Assembly (NCBI GenBank): GCA_965200885.1
Contig: OZ241737.1
Span: forward strand, 186,001-250,000
Direction of reading: 5' to 3'
Length of the DNA stretch: 64,000 nucleotides
DNA from: MPNP01 sp026710155
GTDB taxonomy: Bacteria; Pseudomonadota; Alphaproteobacteria; Rhodobacterales; Rhodobacteraceae
Shown here: piece by piece, positions 27,393 through 36,683 of the stretch
Layout: each line of letters starts with the position of its first letter
How positions within the stretch are numbered: the stretch's first letter is position 1
Notes under the pieces: model-generated
What the model was told of the DNA's origin: nothing
The model's database searches: none
What the model saw: only the letters and a program-made list of their open reading frames with translations
Program-made: the position numbers and the translations under genes

Positions 27393-28514
27393 TCAAATAC
27401 CTCCGGTTATCCGTTTACGGATGTTTTCATTGGCAAAGGCGGCAATCAACAGCACCGTACCCAGAAATACCCGATAATATGAACCGTCAATCCAGGAAAT
27501 GTAGAACACGGAGTTTTGAACCAAACCAAAAATCACCGCCCCGAATATGACTCCAACGATGGAACCAAATCCACCAGTCATTACGGTACCGCCAACAACC
27601 GCAGCAGCAATCGCTTCAAGTTCCTTAAGGTTACCCTTGGCAGCGTCAGCCGTGTTGGTATCAAAGACCTGGCAGGCTGCGAAAATGGTTGCGCAAAAGG
27701 CTGTGAACATGAACAGGCCGATCTTTACCTGATTCACAGGGACACCATTGGCACGGGCGCTTTCCTTGTTGTCTCCGGTAGCATAAATCCAGTTGCCAAG
27801 CTGTGTTCGGGAAAGAACCACATAGGTGATTATGGCAATGCATATCCACCAAGCAACTTTTGCATCCAAACCTATAACCCACTGGTTGCCGAGGCGGTTA
27901 AGGTTGAATCCCATTTCGTAAAGCAGGGTAAATACCCATTTGAAGGTTTCACCCCCGAACAGGTAGGCAAAGAAATCGGTCTCCTTGAAATCAGGCAATC
28001 CGGATATCTGGGTTGAACCGTCATTGAATTCCCGGAAACTTACCTCTGTAAGACCGCGTAGGATAAATAGAAATGCCAGGGTTACAATAAAGGATGACAA
28101 CCCCGAGCGAACAACGATATTGCCAATCAACCAGCCAATAAATAGAGTCATGCACAAGGTAAGCGTAAAGGCCATGAATGGACTTGCTTCCCCCAATCCA
28201 AACGGCAATCCCCATTTCAGCATCATGGCCATTGACATTCCCGCAAAACCGATCATGGAACCAATTGAAAGGTCAAATTCCCCCGCGATCATGAGTAGGC
28301 ATGCGCCTATGGCAATTATTCCGAGCTGGGAAATAATCGACAGGTTGTTTTTGATACCCAAGGGGTTGAAAACCACATCGCCGGCAACGATGGCCAATAA
28401 AAGCAGGATAACCACCATTCCAGAGAAGGCGCCGATTTCCGGTCTTCGAATAAACCTTCTGAATGAACCCTGACTGACCTGTCTGTCCGATTCTTTTCTT
28501 TCTGCTTGCATCAC
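27393..28514 (-). CDS. Sugar ABC transporter permease (RbsC/IatP type)
   Basis: A 373-residue membrane protein of the BPD_transp_2 family with about nine or ten spans. Family marks are GEFDLSIGSMIGFAGM and GFGSIVGVIFGAVIFG. A long periplasmic insert (residues ~155-220, including FREFNDGSTQISGLPDFK) is typical of FrcC/inositol-type permeases. It lies about 100 bp after the binding-protein gene, with a hairpin in between. Confidence 0.85.
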   Translation of the reverse strand: MMQAERKESDRQVSQGSFRRFIRRPEIGAFSGMVVILLLLAIVAGDVVFNPLGIKNNLSIISQLGIIAIGACLLMIAGEFDLSIGSMIGFAGMSMAMMLKWGLPFGLGEASPFMAFTLTLCMTLFIGWLIGNIVVRSGLSSFIVTLAFLFILRGLTEVSFREFNDGSTQISGLPDFKETDFFAYLFGGETFKWVFTLLYEMGFNLNRLGNQWVIGLDAKVAWWICIAIITYVVLSRTQLGNWIYATGDNKESARANGVPVNQVKIGLFMFTAFCATIFAACQVFDTNTADAAKGNLKELEAIAAAVVGGTVMTGGFGSIVGVIFGAVIFGLVQNSVFYISWIDGSYYRVFLGTVLLIAAFANENIRKRITGGI

Positions 28515-28564
28515 TTTGCTCTTACAATCATTGAGCCCTCGAAGGCAATTTCTTACAAGACAAG

Positions 28565-28585
28565 AAAAGGGAACAAGTCCCTTTC
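28565..28585 (-). terminator. Intra-operon hairpin after the sugar SBP gene
   Basis: AAAGGGA and TCCCTTT form a 7-bp stem on either strand, just past the SBP stop; TTCTTG follows on the minus strand. Likely a partial terminator or mRNA-stabilising structure giving excess binding protein. Confidence 0.45.
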
Positions 28586-28617
28586 CTCAGATTTTGTTTG
28601 ATGAAGTATGGATGTAC

Positions 28618-29529
28618 TTATCTGTTTACGCCAGCCTGGGCTTCGACTGCTGCTGCATTGGAAGCATCAACAAAACCCGGTCCGGATGGGATATTGTTGC
28701 CAGGCAACATTCCTGCGTTTGTATTGTAAAGATGCAGAACAACAATCGGTATGTACCCCTGCAGTCTCTGTTGCTGATCAATGGTATAAGCAGCCTTGCC
28801 ATCCTTGATGAGATTTATGACACCAGGTGTCATGTCAAAACAGGATAGGTGAACTTCTGCTCCAACCTCATCCACTGCTTCGGCGGCGGCTTCACATACA
28901 TGCGGTCCGACAGCCAAAAGAGCATCAATAGATGGATCTGCCTGTAATGCAGCAGCGGTTCTAGTTTTGATTTGTGCCACGTCATTTGAAACATCAATCA
29001 TGTTCAGTTCCTTGCCCATGGCATCAAAATAACCTGAACAACGGTCTACCAGAGCAGTATTGAATGCCTCCTGATTAAGACAAAGACCGTTGGTTGCACC
29101 TTCGGCCATGGCTCGCTCACCAGCCTTTTCACCAGCAAGTCTTTCAGGCTGTCCAACATGCATGATTGCACCCACATCCTTGTATGATTCCAATCCTGAA
29201 TTGATTGTTACAACTGGAATACCAGCATCTACTGCGGCCCTGATGGCATTGCCCAAAGCGGCCGGGTCTGGCAGGGAAACAACCAAACCATCCGGATTTG
29301 TTGCAACAGCAGATTCGATCAACTTGGCCATATCAGCCATGTCCCCACTTGGGGCAAAGCGATATTCAAATTCTACGCCCAATGCCTCAGCGGCATCTCT
29401 TCCACCTTTTTCCACGACAGGCCAAAATGGATCTGTTCCCTGGGTATGGGTGACCATAATGTACTTTTCTGCCATTGCAGAACCTGCAAAAAGCATCAAA
29501 ACTGCAAACCATAGAGTAATTCTCTTCAT
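28618..29529 (-). CDS. Sugar ABC transporter substrate-binding protein (Peripla_BP_4)
   Basis: A 303-residue periplasmic binding protein with a clear signal peptide (MKRITLWFAVLMLFAGSAMA). The body is a ribose/inositol-type two-lobe fold: ITVTHTQGTDPFWPV-like start, DGLVVSLPDPAALGNAI, IPVVTINSG, and SIDALLAVGPHVCEAA. First gene of the transporter operon. Together with the iol genes that follow upstream on the same strand it probably binds myo-inositol or a related cyclitol; this is a contextual inference. Confidence 0.87.
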   Translation of the reverse strand: MKRITLWFAVLMLFAGSAMAEKYIMVTHTQGTDPFWPVVEKGGRDAAEALGVEFEYRFAPSGDMADMAKLIESAVATNPDGLVVSLPDPAALGNAIRAAVDAGIPVVTINSGLESYKDVGAIMHVGQPERLAGEKAGERAMAEGATNGLCLNQEAFNTALVDRCSGYFDAMGKELNMIDVSNDVAQIKTRTAAALQADPSIDALLAVGPHVCEAAAEAVDEVGAEVHLSCFDMTPGVINLIKDGKAAYTIDQQQRLQGYIPIVVLHLYNTNAGMLPGNNIPSGPGFVDASNAAAVEAQAGVNR

Positions 29530-29712
29530 TTCTCCTCCAAATAATAAATTACAAGTTCAATCTTGATGACCAAACTTCAAATTAGTGGAGAACTTTATAA
29601 ATTATTAATCCTTTTTTCGCAATAGGTTTGGAGGCTTGAAAAAGAAGCATCCATTGTGAATATCGGATATTCTGCAACAATAAAACCAAATTTCCCCAGT
29701 TCGCATTCAAAT

Positions 29713-30525
29713 TCAAGCAAGCGGTTTCCCGGCACTCTGAGGTGAATCGTAAGCACCCCAAATGGATTGATCATAATTAATAACTGACCCGGTCATTAAA
29801 CCAGCATCATCAGATACCATGAAGGAAACTGCCCGGGCAACCTCCTTTGGATCAATTAACCGCCCAACCGGTAATTTCTTCGAGGCTTCTTCGAGCCAAC
29901 CGTCATCAGCACCATGATATTTGCGCTGGATGACATCTTCGCCATCAGAAGACATCCAGCCGATATTCAACTGGTTGACCCTGATTTGATTGTGAAGCAG
30001 TGAATAGGCAGCATTTCTGGTCAGTGTGGCAAGTGCACCCTTTGAGGAACAGTAGGCAATTATAAACGGCTGACCGGCATGGGCTGACATTGATCCGATA
30101 TTGACAATCGCTCCTTTGATTCCCTGCCGAATCATGAGCTTGACCGTTTCCTGCATCAGGAAAAATGGCCCCCGGACATTCACGGCAAACATCTGGTCAA
30201 ATAATTCAGGTGAAGTATCCAGCAAATTCCCCCGATCGGTAATGGCTGCGGCATTTACCAGAATATCAACTCTATCGAACTCCCGTTTGGCAAATTTGAC
30301 AATGTTGCGACAATCCTTAACGCATCCCAGATCCCCCTTGATAAATTTGGCTGGTACCCCCGTCTGTCCTGTGATTTCCTGTGCCACTTGCAGGCCCTGA
30401 TTCTCTCGCCTGCCGCACGTAACCAGCCCAGCCACACCACTTTCGGCAAACCTTTGAGCAATGGCTTTGCCAAGACCTTGTGTACCACCTGTTACAATTG
30501 CAATTTTGCCTTTAAGCCTGTTCAT
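29713..30525 (-). CDS. Short-chain dehydrogenase/reductase
   Basis: A 270-residue classical SDR. The Rossmann motif is VTGGTQGLGKAIA, NAAA is the usual NNAG position, and the catalytic Ser-Tyr-Lys are in NIGSMSAH and YCSSKGA. The ATG at 30525 is favoured: the ribosome site GGAAGGA lies immediately upstream, and an earlier TTG in the same frame is part of that site. The coding sequence overlaps the iolE stop by 14 bp. In an inositol operon lacking the usual iolG it may oxidise inositol or an inosose, but that is inference. Confidence 0.83.
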   Translation of the reverse strand: MNRLKGKIAIVTGGTQGLGKAIAQRFAESGVAGLVTCGRRENQGLQVAQEITGQTGVPAKFIKGDLGCVKDCRNIVKFAKREFDRVDILVNAAAITDRGNLLDTSPELFDQMFAVNVRGPFFLMQETVKLMIRQGIKGAIVNIGSMSAHAGQPFIIAYCSSKGALATLTRNAAYSLLHNQIRVNQLNIGWMSSDGEDVIQRKYHGADDGWLEEASKKLPVGRLIDPKEVARAVSFMVSDDAGLMTGSVINYDQSIWGAYDSPQSAGKPLA

Positions 30526-31429
30526 CATTCCTTCCAATCAGTTTGTATCCTTCTTTCAAGATAATCGGTTTGAGTGTTTCATAACCTATTTGTGCATATT
30601 CATATGGAGGAGCCTTGATTGGATCCTGTTCGGCCTCGACAACTAACCAACCCTCATAACCAGCATTGGCAAGCCGATGTATAATTTCACCAAAATCCAA
30701 GGATCCATCACCTGGTACGGTAAAAACCCCTTTCAAAACAGCATCCAAAAAACTGTCCCTTGTCCAATCAATTGTGTCAAGGACGTTTTTTCTCACATCC
30801 TTGGTGTGAACATGCCGGATTCTTTCAGCATGATTTTCAATGACTTCAAAAACATCTCCGCCAGCAAAAGCCATATGCCCGGGATCAAACAATAATTCGA
30901 CTGCTTCACCCGTGTAATTCATCAACATGCTCAATTCGTTCTGTGTTTCAATGACCGTTCCCATATGATGATGGAAAGCCATCGGCATACCCTCTTCCTG
31001 GCACCATTCGCAAAAGATCGTCAATTTTCTGCCATAGTCTCGAATTTGATTTTCATCAAGTTTGATTTTTCGGGCAAGGGATACTGATTTGATATTTTGG
31101 ATTGTATGAGCAGTTTCACCATAAACCAGGCAGGGAGCGTTTAAATCCTTGAACAGTTTCAACTGTGCGGCAACTTTTTCTTTCTCTTCGCTCAAGTCCT
31201 TAACCAGAAGCGTTCCTGAATACCATCCTCCACAAAGATCAAGGTCATATTGATCAAGAATCGGTCCCAATTCCTCACTGGTTGAAGGAAACTTGCCACC
31301 TGTTTCGACACCCGAAAACCCAGCTTTCGCGGCATCATTCAAGCAGGTTTCCAAAGGTGTATCACCCCCCAATTCCGGCAGGTCATCATTTGACCAGGCA
31401 ATGGGAGCTATCCCCAATCGGGCAAACAC
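30512..31429 (-). CDS. iolE: Inosose dehydratase (IolE family)
   Basis: A 305-residue TIM-barrel protein of the sugar-phosphate isomerase/epimerase superfamily, close to 2-keto-myo-inositol dehydratase. Typical features are the N-terminal LGIAPIAWSNDDLPELGG, metal-site residues in AFHHHMGT and LFDPGHMAFAGGD, HVHTKDVR, and EGWLVVEAEQDP. It converts scyllo-inosose to the dione used by IolD, whose gene ends two bases upstream. Co-transcribed with iolD and the SDR. Confidence 0.9.
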   Translation of the reverse strand: MFARLGIAPIAWSNDDLPELGGDTPLETCLNDAAKAGFSGVETGGKFPSTSEELGPILDQYDLDLCGGWYSGTLLVKDLSEEKEKVAAQLKLFKDLNAPCLVYGETAHTIQNIKSVSLARKIKLDENQIRDYGRKLTIFCEWCQEEGMPMAFHHHMGTVIETQNELSMLMNYTGEAVELLFDPGHMAFAGGDVFEVIENHAERIRHVHTKDVRKNVLDTIDWTRDSFLDAVLKGVFTVPGDGSLDFGEIIHRLANAGYEGWLVVEAEQDPIKAPPYEYAQIGYETLKPIILKEGYKLIGRNDEQA

Positions 31430-31431
31430 GG

Positions 31432-33282
31432 TCAGACTCCAATTCTTTGCTTACTTCTGATGTTTTCCTGCTCTTGCCGAGCCGCTTGGACATCAGGACT
31501 GTCACTTACCTCTGGTACTCCCAAATCCCAGTGAGCGTCTCCAGGTGTCCATTGGTGGGCATCGGTCTTGATGCAAATTACAGTCGTTCGGTCTGTCGTT
31601 CTTGCCCAATCGAGGGCATTTTGCAAGTCGCCAAGCCCATTCACCGTTCGGGCAAGTGCTCCCATGGATTCAGCATGTTTGGCGAAATCCACATAAAAGG
31701 GTTCCACCACCTTGCAATCCTCAATCTGGTTATTGAATGATTTTCCACCTTTGTAGTTCTGAAGCCTGTTGATAACTGCAAATCCACCATTGTCACAAAC
31801 AACCACAATCATTTTATGACCGGTCAAAACTGATGAATATATATCCGAATTCATCATCAGGTAGGAACCATCACCCACCATTACGATGGGGAGTGCATCT
31901 CCTTCAAGTGCCATGGCCGTACCCCAGCCACCTGCAACTTCATAACCCATGCATGAATAACCAAATTCACAATCAAAGGTATTTGGTGACTTCACACGCC
32001 ATCCCTTGGATACTTCACCAGGCAAGCCCCCGGCGGCTGTTACCATTCGATCATTTTCTCCGGCAAAATTGTTGACCATACCTACAACCTGGGCATATGT
32101 TGGAATAGGTGTATTGGTTGGTTTTTGCAATTTGTCCAAAAGATCATTCCAATCTGAGAACTCCTGTTTGCTTCCTGATAACCATCCTTCCTGTGACTGC
32201 CAGTCACCAAGGGAGGATTCTATCTCAACCAAAGCTTCCCGGGCATCACCAATGACTGGCAGTGCCTGATGTTTATTGGCATCCCATCTGGCAGTATTTA
32301 TGCTCAGGAATCGAGTTGTTCTATTGAAAACGGTCCAAGAGCCTGTGGTAAAATCCTGTAATCGGGTGCCAACTGCAATCACAAGGTCAGCTTCGGATGC
32401 GACATTGTTGGCTGAACTTGAACCGATGACACCAATGGGGCCAATATGGGTTGGATCATCATGCGTAAAAGTACCCTTGCCTGCAATAGTTTCAGCTATC
32501 GGCACGCCCCTGTTTCTTGCCAAGGCTTCCAGCTCAGCCTCGGCTCCTGAATATTTGACACCCCCTCCTGCAATGAGAATGGGTTTTTTTGATTTCCTGA
32601 TCAGTTCAACCGCTTGCGATATACTTTTTTTATCTGGCCTTGGCCGTGGTATTTTGTGGATAACGTCCCTGAAAAATTCCACAGGGTAATCAAAGGCTAG
32701 TTCCTGGGTATCCTGACAAAGCCCGATAAATGCCGGCCCACAATCAGATGGATCAAGCATGGTCGCAATTGCCTGAGGGAAAGAGGAAATGATCTGTTCT
32801 GGATGGGTGATTCTATCCCAATACCTGGTTACAGGTTTGAAAGAATCATTGACCGATATGGTTGGAGCATAAAAATTTTCGACTTGCTGTAAAACGGGAT
32901 CTGGTCTTCGATTGTCAAAAACATCTCCAGACAGTATTAACACCGGCAATCTGTTTGCATGGGCCACTGCAGCTGCAGTTACCATATTCGTGGCGCCTGG
33001 ACCAATGGAACTTGTGGCTATCATCAACTGTTTGCGCTTTTTGGTTTTGGCATAGGCAATGGCTGCAAGGGTCATGGCTTGTTCATTTTGCCCCCGCCAA
33101 GTTGGAAGTTCGTCCTTTGCATTCTCCAGTGCTTCACCCAGACAAGTGACATTACCATGTCCAAAAATGGCAAACACCCCTGCAAACAAAGGAACTTTCT
33201 GCCCTTCAATTTCGGTGTGCTGATGACAGAGATATCTTACGATCGCCTGAGCAACCGTCAATCTAACGGTATTTTGTTCCAT
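31432..33282 (-). CDS. iolD: 3D-(3,5/4)-trihydroxycyclohexane-1,2-dione hydrolase
   Basis: A 616-residue thiamine-diphosphate enzyme that opens the ring of the dione to 5-deoxy-glucuronate. The N-terminal PYR domain (KVPLFAGVFAIFGHGNVTCLG with the family Glu in ALENAKDELPTWRGQNEQ) and the C-terminal ThDP motif (VMVGDGSYLMMNSDIYS) are clear. The IolD-specific start VRLTVAQAIVRYL distinguishes it from acetolactate synthase. The length is typical. First iol gene of this minus-strand operon after the lyase gene. Confidence 0.93.
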   Translation of the reverse strand: MEQNTVRLTVAQAIVRYLCHQHTEIEGQKVPLFAGVFAIFGHGNVTCLGEALENAKDELPTWRGQNEQAMTLAAIAYAKTKKRKQLMIATSSIGPGATNMVTAAAVAHANRLPVLILSGDVFDNRRPDPVLQQVENFYAPTISVNDSFKPVTRYWDRITHPEQIISSFPQAIATMLDPSDCGPAFIGLCQDTQELAFDYPVEFFRDVIHKIPRPRPDKKSISQAVELIRKSKKPILIAGGGVKYSGAEAELEALARNRGVPIAETIAGKGTFTHDDPTHIGPIGVIGSSSANNVASEADLVIAVGTRLQDFTTGSWTVFNRTTRFLSINTARWDANKHQALPVIGDAREALVEIESSLGDWQSQEGWLSGSKQEFSDWNDLLDKLQKPTNTPIPTYAQVVGMVNNFAGENDRMVTAAGGLPGEVSKGWRVKSPNTFDCEFGYSCMGYEVAGGWGTAMALEGDALPIVMVGDGSYLMMNSDIYSSVLTGHKMIVVVCDNGGFAVINRLQNYKGGKSFNNQIEDCKVVEPFYVDFAKHAESMGALARTVNGLGDLQNALDWARTTDRTTVICIKTDAHQWTPGDAHWDLGVPEVSDSPDVQAARQEQENIRSKQRIGV

Positions 33283-33398
33283 TTTCTATCTTCTCCCCAT
33301 GACTTTGTTAATTTCATTTTTTAAGATGCAATAAAATCTTAAATCAATAACCTGACCTTATCCAATACCTGTATCCAAGTTGATGATGTCGCTACTGA

Positions 33399-34274
33399 TT
33401 AGAGGTGTTTTACAAATTGAGCCTTCATCAATACATTTCGTGCCATCTCAAGGTGCAATCTTTCAACCATTTTACCATCAACCACGATGACTCCCTTGCC
33501 TTCGGATTCTTCAGTCGAAAAAGCATCGACAATTTTCTGTGCCTCTTCGATTTCCTCTTCACTGGGAGAAAAAACCTGGTTGGCAGGATTGATTTGGTTT
33601 GGGTGGATCAGGGATTTGCCACTCATTCCCATTTCCCGACCACTTGTGGCTTCCTCGATGAATCCCTCCGGGTCTGAAATATTGTTGAACACTCCATCCA
33701 CAACATCAAGTCCATAGGCCTTGGCAGCTGCCACGACCGTCATCAGCCATGGAACAAGATATTTTCTGTTTTCCCCGGGTATCAAGCCGGAATCCTTTAC
33801 AAGATCGTTGGTACCAATAACAAAACCCTGAAGATTATCCAGTCGTTCCTTTTGCAATCCTATATCATTGATATTGGAAATCGATCCAGGGGTTTCGATC
33901 ATAAGCCAAATACCCAAATCCTTATTCCTGCTGTGTTCAAGTACTGCACCTGTAGTAGTCTCCACATCCTGGCCATCATTTATCTTGGGTATCAGGACTC
34001 CATCCGGGGTGCATCTTTTCAATACCTTTAAATCATCATGCCAGAATGGTGTTTGCTTACCATTGATACGCAATACCTGCTCCCTGGAACCAAAGCCCTC
34101 CTCGTTCAGTTCCTCAACTATTTTCAATCTGGCTTCATCCTTGGAATTCGGTGCTATGGAATCCTCAAGATCAAATAACAGCATATCGGTTGGGAGGGTC
34201 CGTGCCTTGTTTATGGCCCTTGTATTAAGGCAAGGAATATAGAGGGCTGACCTTCTGAGGGTTGGATTTTTCAT
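33399..34274 (-). CDS. HpcH/HpaI-family CoA-ester lyase (citrate lyase beta/malyl-CoA type)
   Basis: A 291-residue TIM-barrel lyase. Family motifs are RRSALYIPCLNTRA, LLFDLEDSIAP (acidic metal site), the CoA/metal region WLMIETPGSI with a conserved Glu, and GKSLIHPNQI. Such proteins cleave citramalyl-, malyl- or 3-methylmalyl-CoA, or act as malyl-CoA thioesterases; which one cannot be read here. It precedes iolD by about 115 bp on the same strand, which is not a standard iol neighbour. Confidence 0.85.
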   Translation of the reverse strand: MKNPTLRRSALYIPCLNTRAINKARTLPTDMLLFDLEDSIAPNSKDEARLKIVEELNEEGFGSREQVLRINGKQTPFWHDDLKVLKRCTPDGVLIPKINDGQDVETTTGAVLEHSRNKDLGIWLMIETPGSISNINDIGLQKERLDNLQGFVIGTNDLVKDSGLIPGENRKYLVPWLMTVVAAAKAYGLDVVDGVFNNISDPEGFIEEATSGREMGMSGKSLIHPNQINPANQVFSPSEEEIEEAQKIVDAFSTEESEGKGVIVVDGKMVERLHLEMARNVLMKAQFVKHL

Positions 34275-34477
34275 TTTCTTTCCGGTTAGATCAAATTGAT
34301 TGATAATGAAAGGATTTAGAATTATTCGCCAATTATTCTATAATGGTATTTCCAAAGTAAATTATGGGGATTATGTAGAGAAGTGACCATTCCAATTCAC
34401 TAATTTAAATAGGCATATATTTGATTTCAGACGGTTGGATAGGATGGAAAGCTAAATCCAGAATATTTTAATTGGGA
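34275..34477. other. AT-rich spacer upstream of the lyase/iol operon
   Basis: No gene seen. It should hold the promoter of the minus-strand lyase-iolD-iolE operon. Confidence 0.35.
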
Positions 34478-34649
34478 ATTATATAGATAACTACACAAAT
34501 CCCAAAATTAGCGGATTCATTCACTTTTTCTACTTCATGTTGATATGGGTGTGTGTTTTCACTCACAAATTACCTGCCAAACTCCATAAATGACGCCTAA
34601 AAGTGACTAAAAGTAGAAAAGGAGGCTGTTGTGTAGTTATGTATATAAT
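34478..34649. mobile_element. MITE-like 172-bp element
   Basis: Two 21-bp inverted ends differ at a single position (left 34478-34498 ending in AACTACACAA, right 34629-34649 starting TTGTGTAGTT). They enclose about 130 bp without a gene, containing a weaker inner inverted pair (TTTTCTACTT near 34527 and AAGTAGAAAA at 34611). The size and structure match a miniature inverted-repeat element. I cannot identify the helper transposase. Confidence 0.5.
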
Positions 34650-34819
34650 GCCCATTTAATTGAGTTGACTTGCCCTTTCCTCGCTCCAAAACCTGTTCAA
34701 AAGGTAAATTCCGGCGAGTTAAATAAAGATTACCCAAACCGAATGTTATTTTTACCTTTAAATGTATTAATAGAGATGTCAAAAATTATTTTGCAAATTA
34801 AGTTACACAATGAACAATT

Positions 34820-36313
34820 GTAACTATTCAGGCACCCTCTATAACAAGATATAATTTTGGTGTCCTTGATGGCAGGAGTCAGGAAAGAGTTGACCTGATC
34901 GGTGGGTGGCAAGGATGACCAGACGGCTAGGCTTTATGGTGGTTGGGCCCGGGGATCATTTGCTCCGGGTTCGGTCATCAGTTCCCCGGGCGGTCAATGA
35001 AGCATCTTCTAGAGATTCCACCCCTTGCCGGCCGTCCCCAAAACCGTCATCATCACGGCACGGTTGTGAGCCCCGCTTTCACTGCGATGGCATCCCGATA
35101 TTTTAATCCTGGTTTTCTCGGGGCGAAGCGCGCGTTTCGCAAGATTGTTCGCGGGCGGAACCCGAGAGTCCCTCACAAACAACAGGACCGGATCATGATC
35201 CACCCGACGCTTCAAACACCCATGCTTCCTTGTTGATGACAAGGGAGGTAGAGCTTAGTAACAGCGCAGACCTTCCCTGGCTCATCGAGCATGGGTATGC
35301 TCAATGGTATGAATGACGTGGGGTGCCAAAGGCTGGCCTGCCGCTTGATTGTACCGGTGAATGCCCCCGCAACACCTTACCCATCCCCCCGGGAACCACC
35401 CTTCCCGGGATCTCCTTCCAGGAAAAAGTGGTGCACTTTTCAATCAACAATTATGGTGTATATTTAAACCGGTAGTGACAGGCATCACATCACCACGACT
35501 TATGCCCATCCGGAAAGTGGGCAGGTCTTCCGTTCCGGCGGCATGCCACCACCGTAGAAAACCACCCACGCGAATGTCGGTCTCATTCATGTGCCTGACC
35601 GCTGCCTTAACCACCTTCTGGGCATAAATCCCAGGAGACACGAGCAGGCTGACAATCGTCCCTTTCGAGAGCGTAAAACCAAAGAGATCCCCCGAAGGTC
35701 CGGACCAGACGATTCGTGGGCAGCATTTGAAACGCACTTGGACAACGCACCATGTTCCCAAACGTCGAACCATACCGGTTCGGTGCCTTTATATGATCGG
35801 GAAAAAACCCTTTGACGATCTGGGAACATTGGGGGCAGACATGGCTATGGGCACAATGTTCCGTCACCGCCTGAAGATCATGCACCCCTGGCGGGCGGCA
35901 AAGCCGACCGACATCACCCTGTCCATGGCATCGCCGGAGGGGTTAACCATCACGGGAAGGCAACTTGCTGCCGTTGGTACTGTCAAGAGTAAGACAACGC
36001 TCCAAATCAGCGATCCTTTCCTGATTCCAGACGATGATGGACTCAAGCTCCTGAATGCATGCATCCCTCTGGTGCAGGTGGTCTTCCAACTCCTGGACAT
36101 ACTTGCCCATGGCGGCAACATCACCGGCAAAACGTGATTACGATGGGAAGGGTCTAATGGCCAAGGCCTGTACCAAAATCCGTGCAACGGACATACAGCT
36201 TTCGGAATTGCTCATGTCTCTGCGGCTTCAACCGTCTTGTTGGTGACAGGATTTGAAGGTTGGCATGTATTAGGTCAAGACAATAATCAAAAAGTGGGCA
36301 CCAGAATAGTTAC
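34820..36313. mobile_element. Decayed IS66-family element (internally deleted)
   Basis: GC-rich block bounded by inverted ends GTAACTATTCAGGCACCC (34820) and, on the other strand from 36313, GTAACTATTCTGGTGCCC. These match the ends of the 8.3-10.3 kb element. The interior holds an IS66 transposase in broken frames on the minus strand. At about 1.5 kb it is shorter than complete IS66 elements (about 2.5 kb), so tnpA/tnpB and parts of tnpC are lost. Confidence 0.75.
34990..36120 (-). pseudogene. IS66 transposase remnant
   Basis: Minus-strand frames give IS66 TnpC parts in the right order. The N-terminal coiled coil is at 36118-35945 (YVQELEDHLHQRDACIQELE, then ERIADLERCLTL). The core is at 35700-35450, with FGFTLSKGTI, VVKAAVRHMNETDIRVGG and WWHAAGTEDL; the catalytic D of DETG is replaced in HMNETD. 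The C-terminus is at 35180-35010 (VPPANNLAKRALRPEKT, KISGCHRSESGAHNRAVM). Several frameshifts and a mutated first catalytic residue make it inactive. Confidence 0.75.
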
Positions 36314-36370
36314 GCTAGTCTTTTGATTCATATTGTTATGACAGAACTTCACCAAGCAGGAAAAAGGTTA

Positions 36371-36592
36371 TTACCTTGTGTGCCAAGTGTCCTGAAGTAT
36401 TGGAGATGAGGAATATGAGTTACTAATATTTCTTTCATGTGCGGGGTCAGAAATTCGAGGTGAAGATTTGGGGCGCCCGATACCCATATCTCTTAATTGT
36501 TTTGCCAAATCATTTGCAGATTTTTTGAATCCCAAATCAAAATTATCCTCGCACTTGGCAAGGTTCTTAAAATGTTGTTCAAGTTTTTTCAT
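36371..36592 (-). CDS. Small hypothetical protein downstream of the SDH-type protease
   Basis: A 73-residue basic protein, MKKLEQHFKNLAKCEDNFDL then GFKKSANDLAKQLRDMG, no family recognised. The start at 36592 is supported by GGGAG seven bases upstream. It follows the SDH-type gene on the same strand after about 90 bp and may be co-transcribed. The helical amphipathic N-terminal half could form a coiled coil. Absence of homology knowledge keeps confidence modest. Confidence 0.5.
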   Translation of the reverse strand: MKKLEQHFKNLAKCEDNFDLGFKKSANDLAKQLRDMGIGRPKSSPRISDPAHERNISNSYSSSPILQDTWHTR

Positions 36593-36683
36593 TGGTTGTC
36601 TCCCGATTATAACAAAACAACAAAGTATCTTCACCTATACGATTTACGATATTATCCAGAACTTACAGATTAATTCATTTGTA

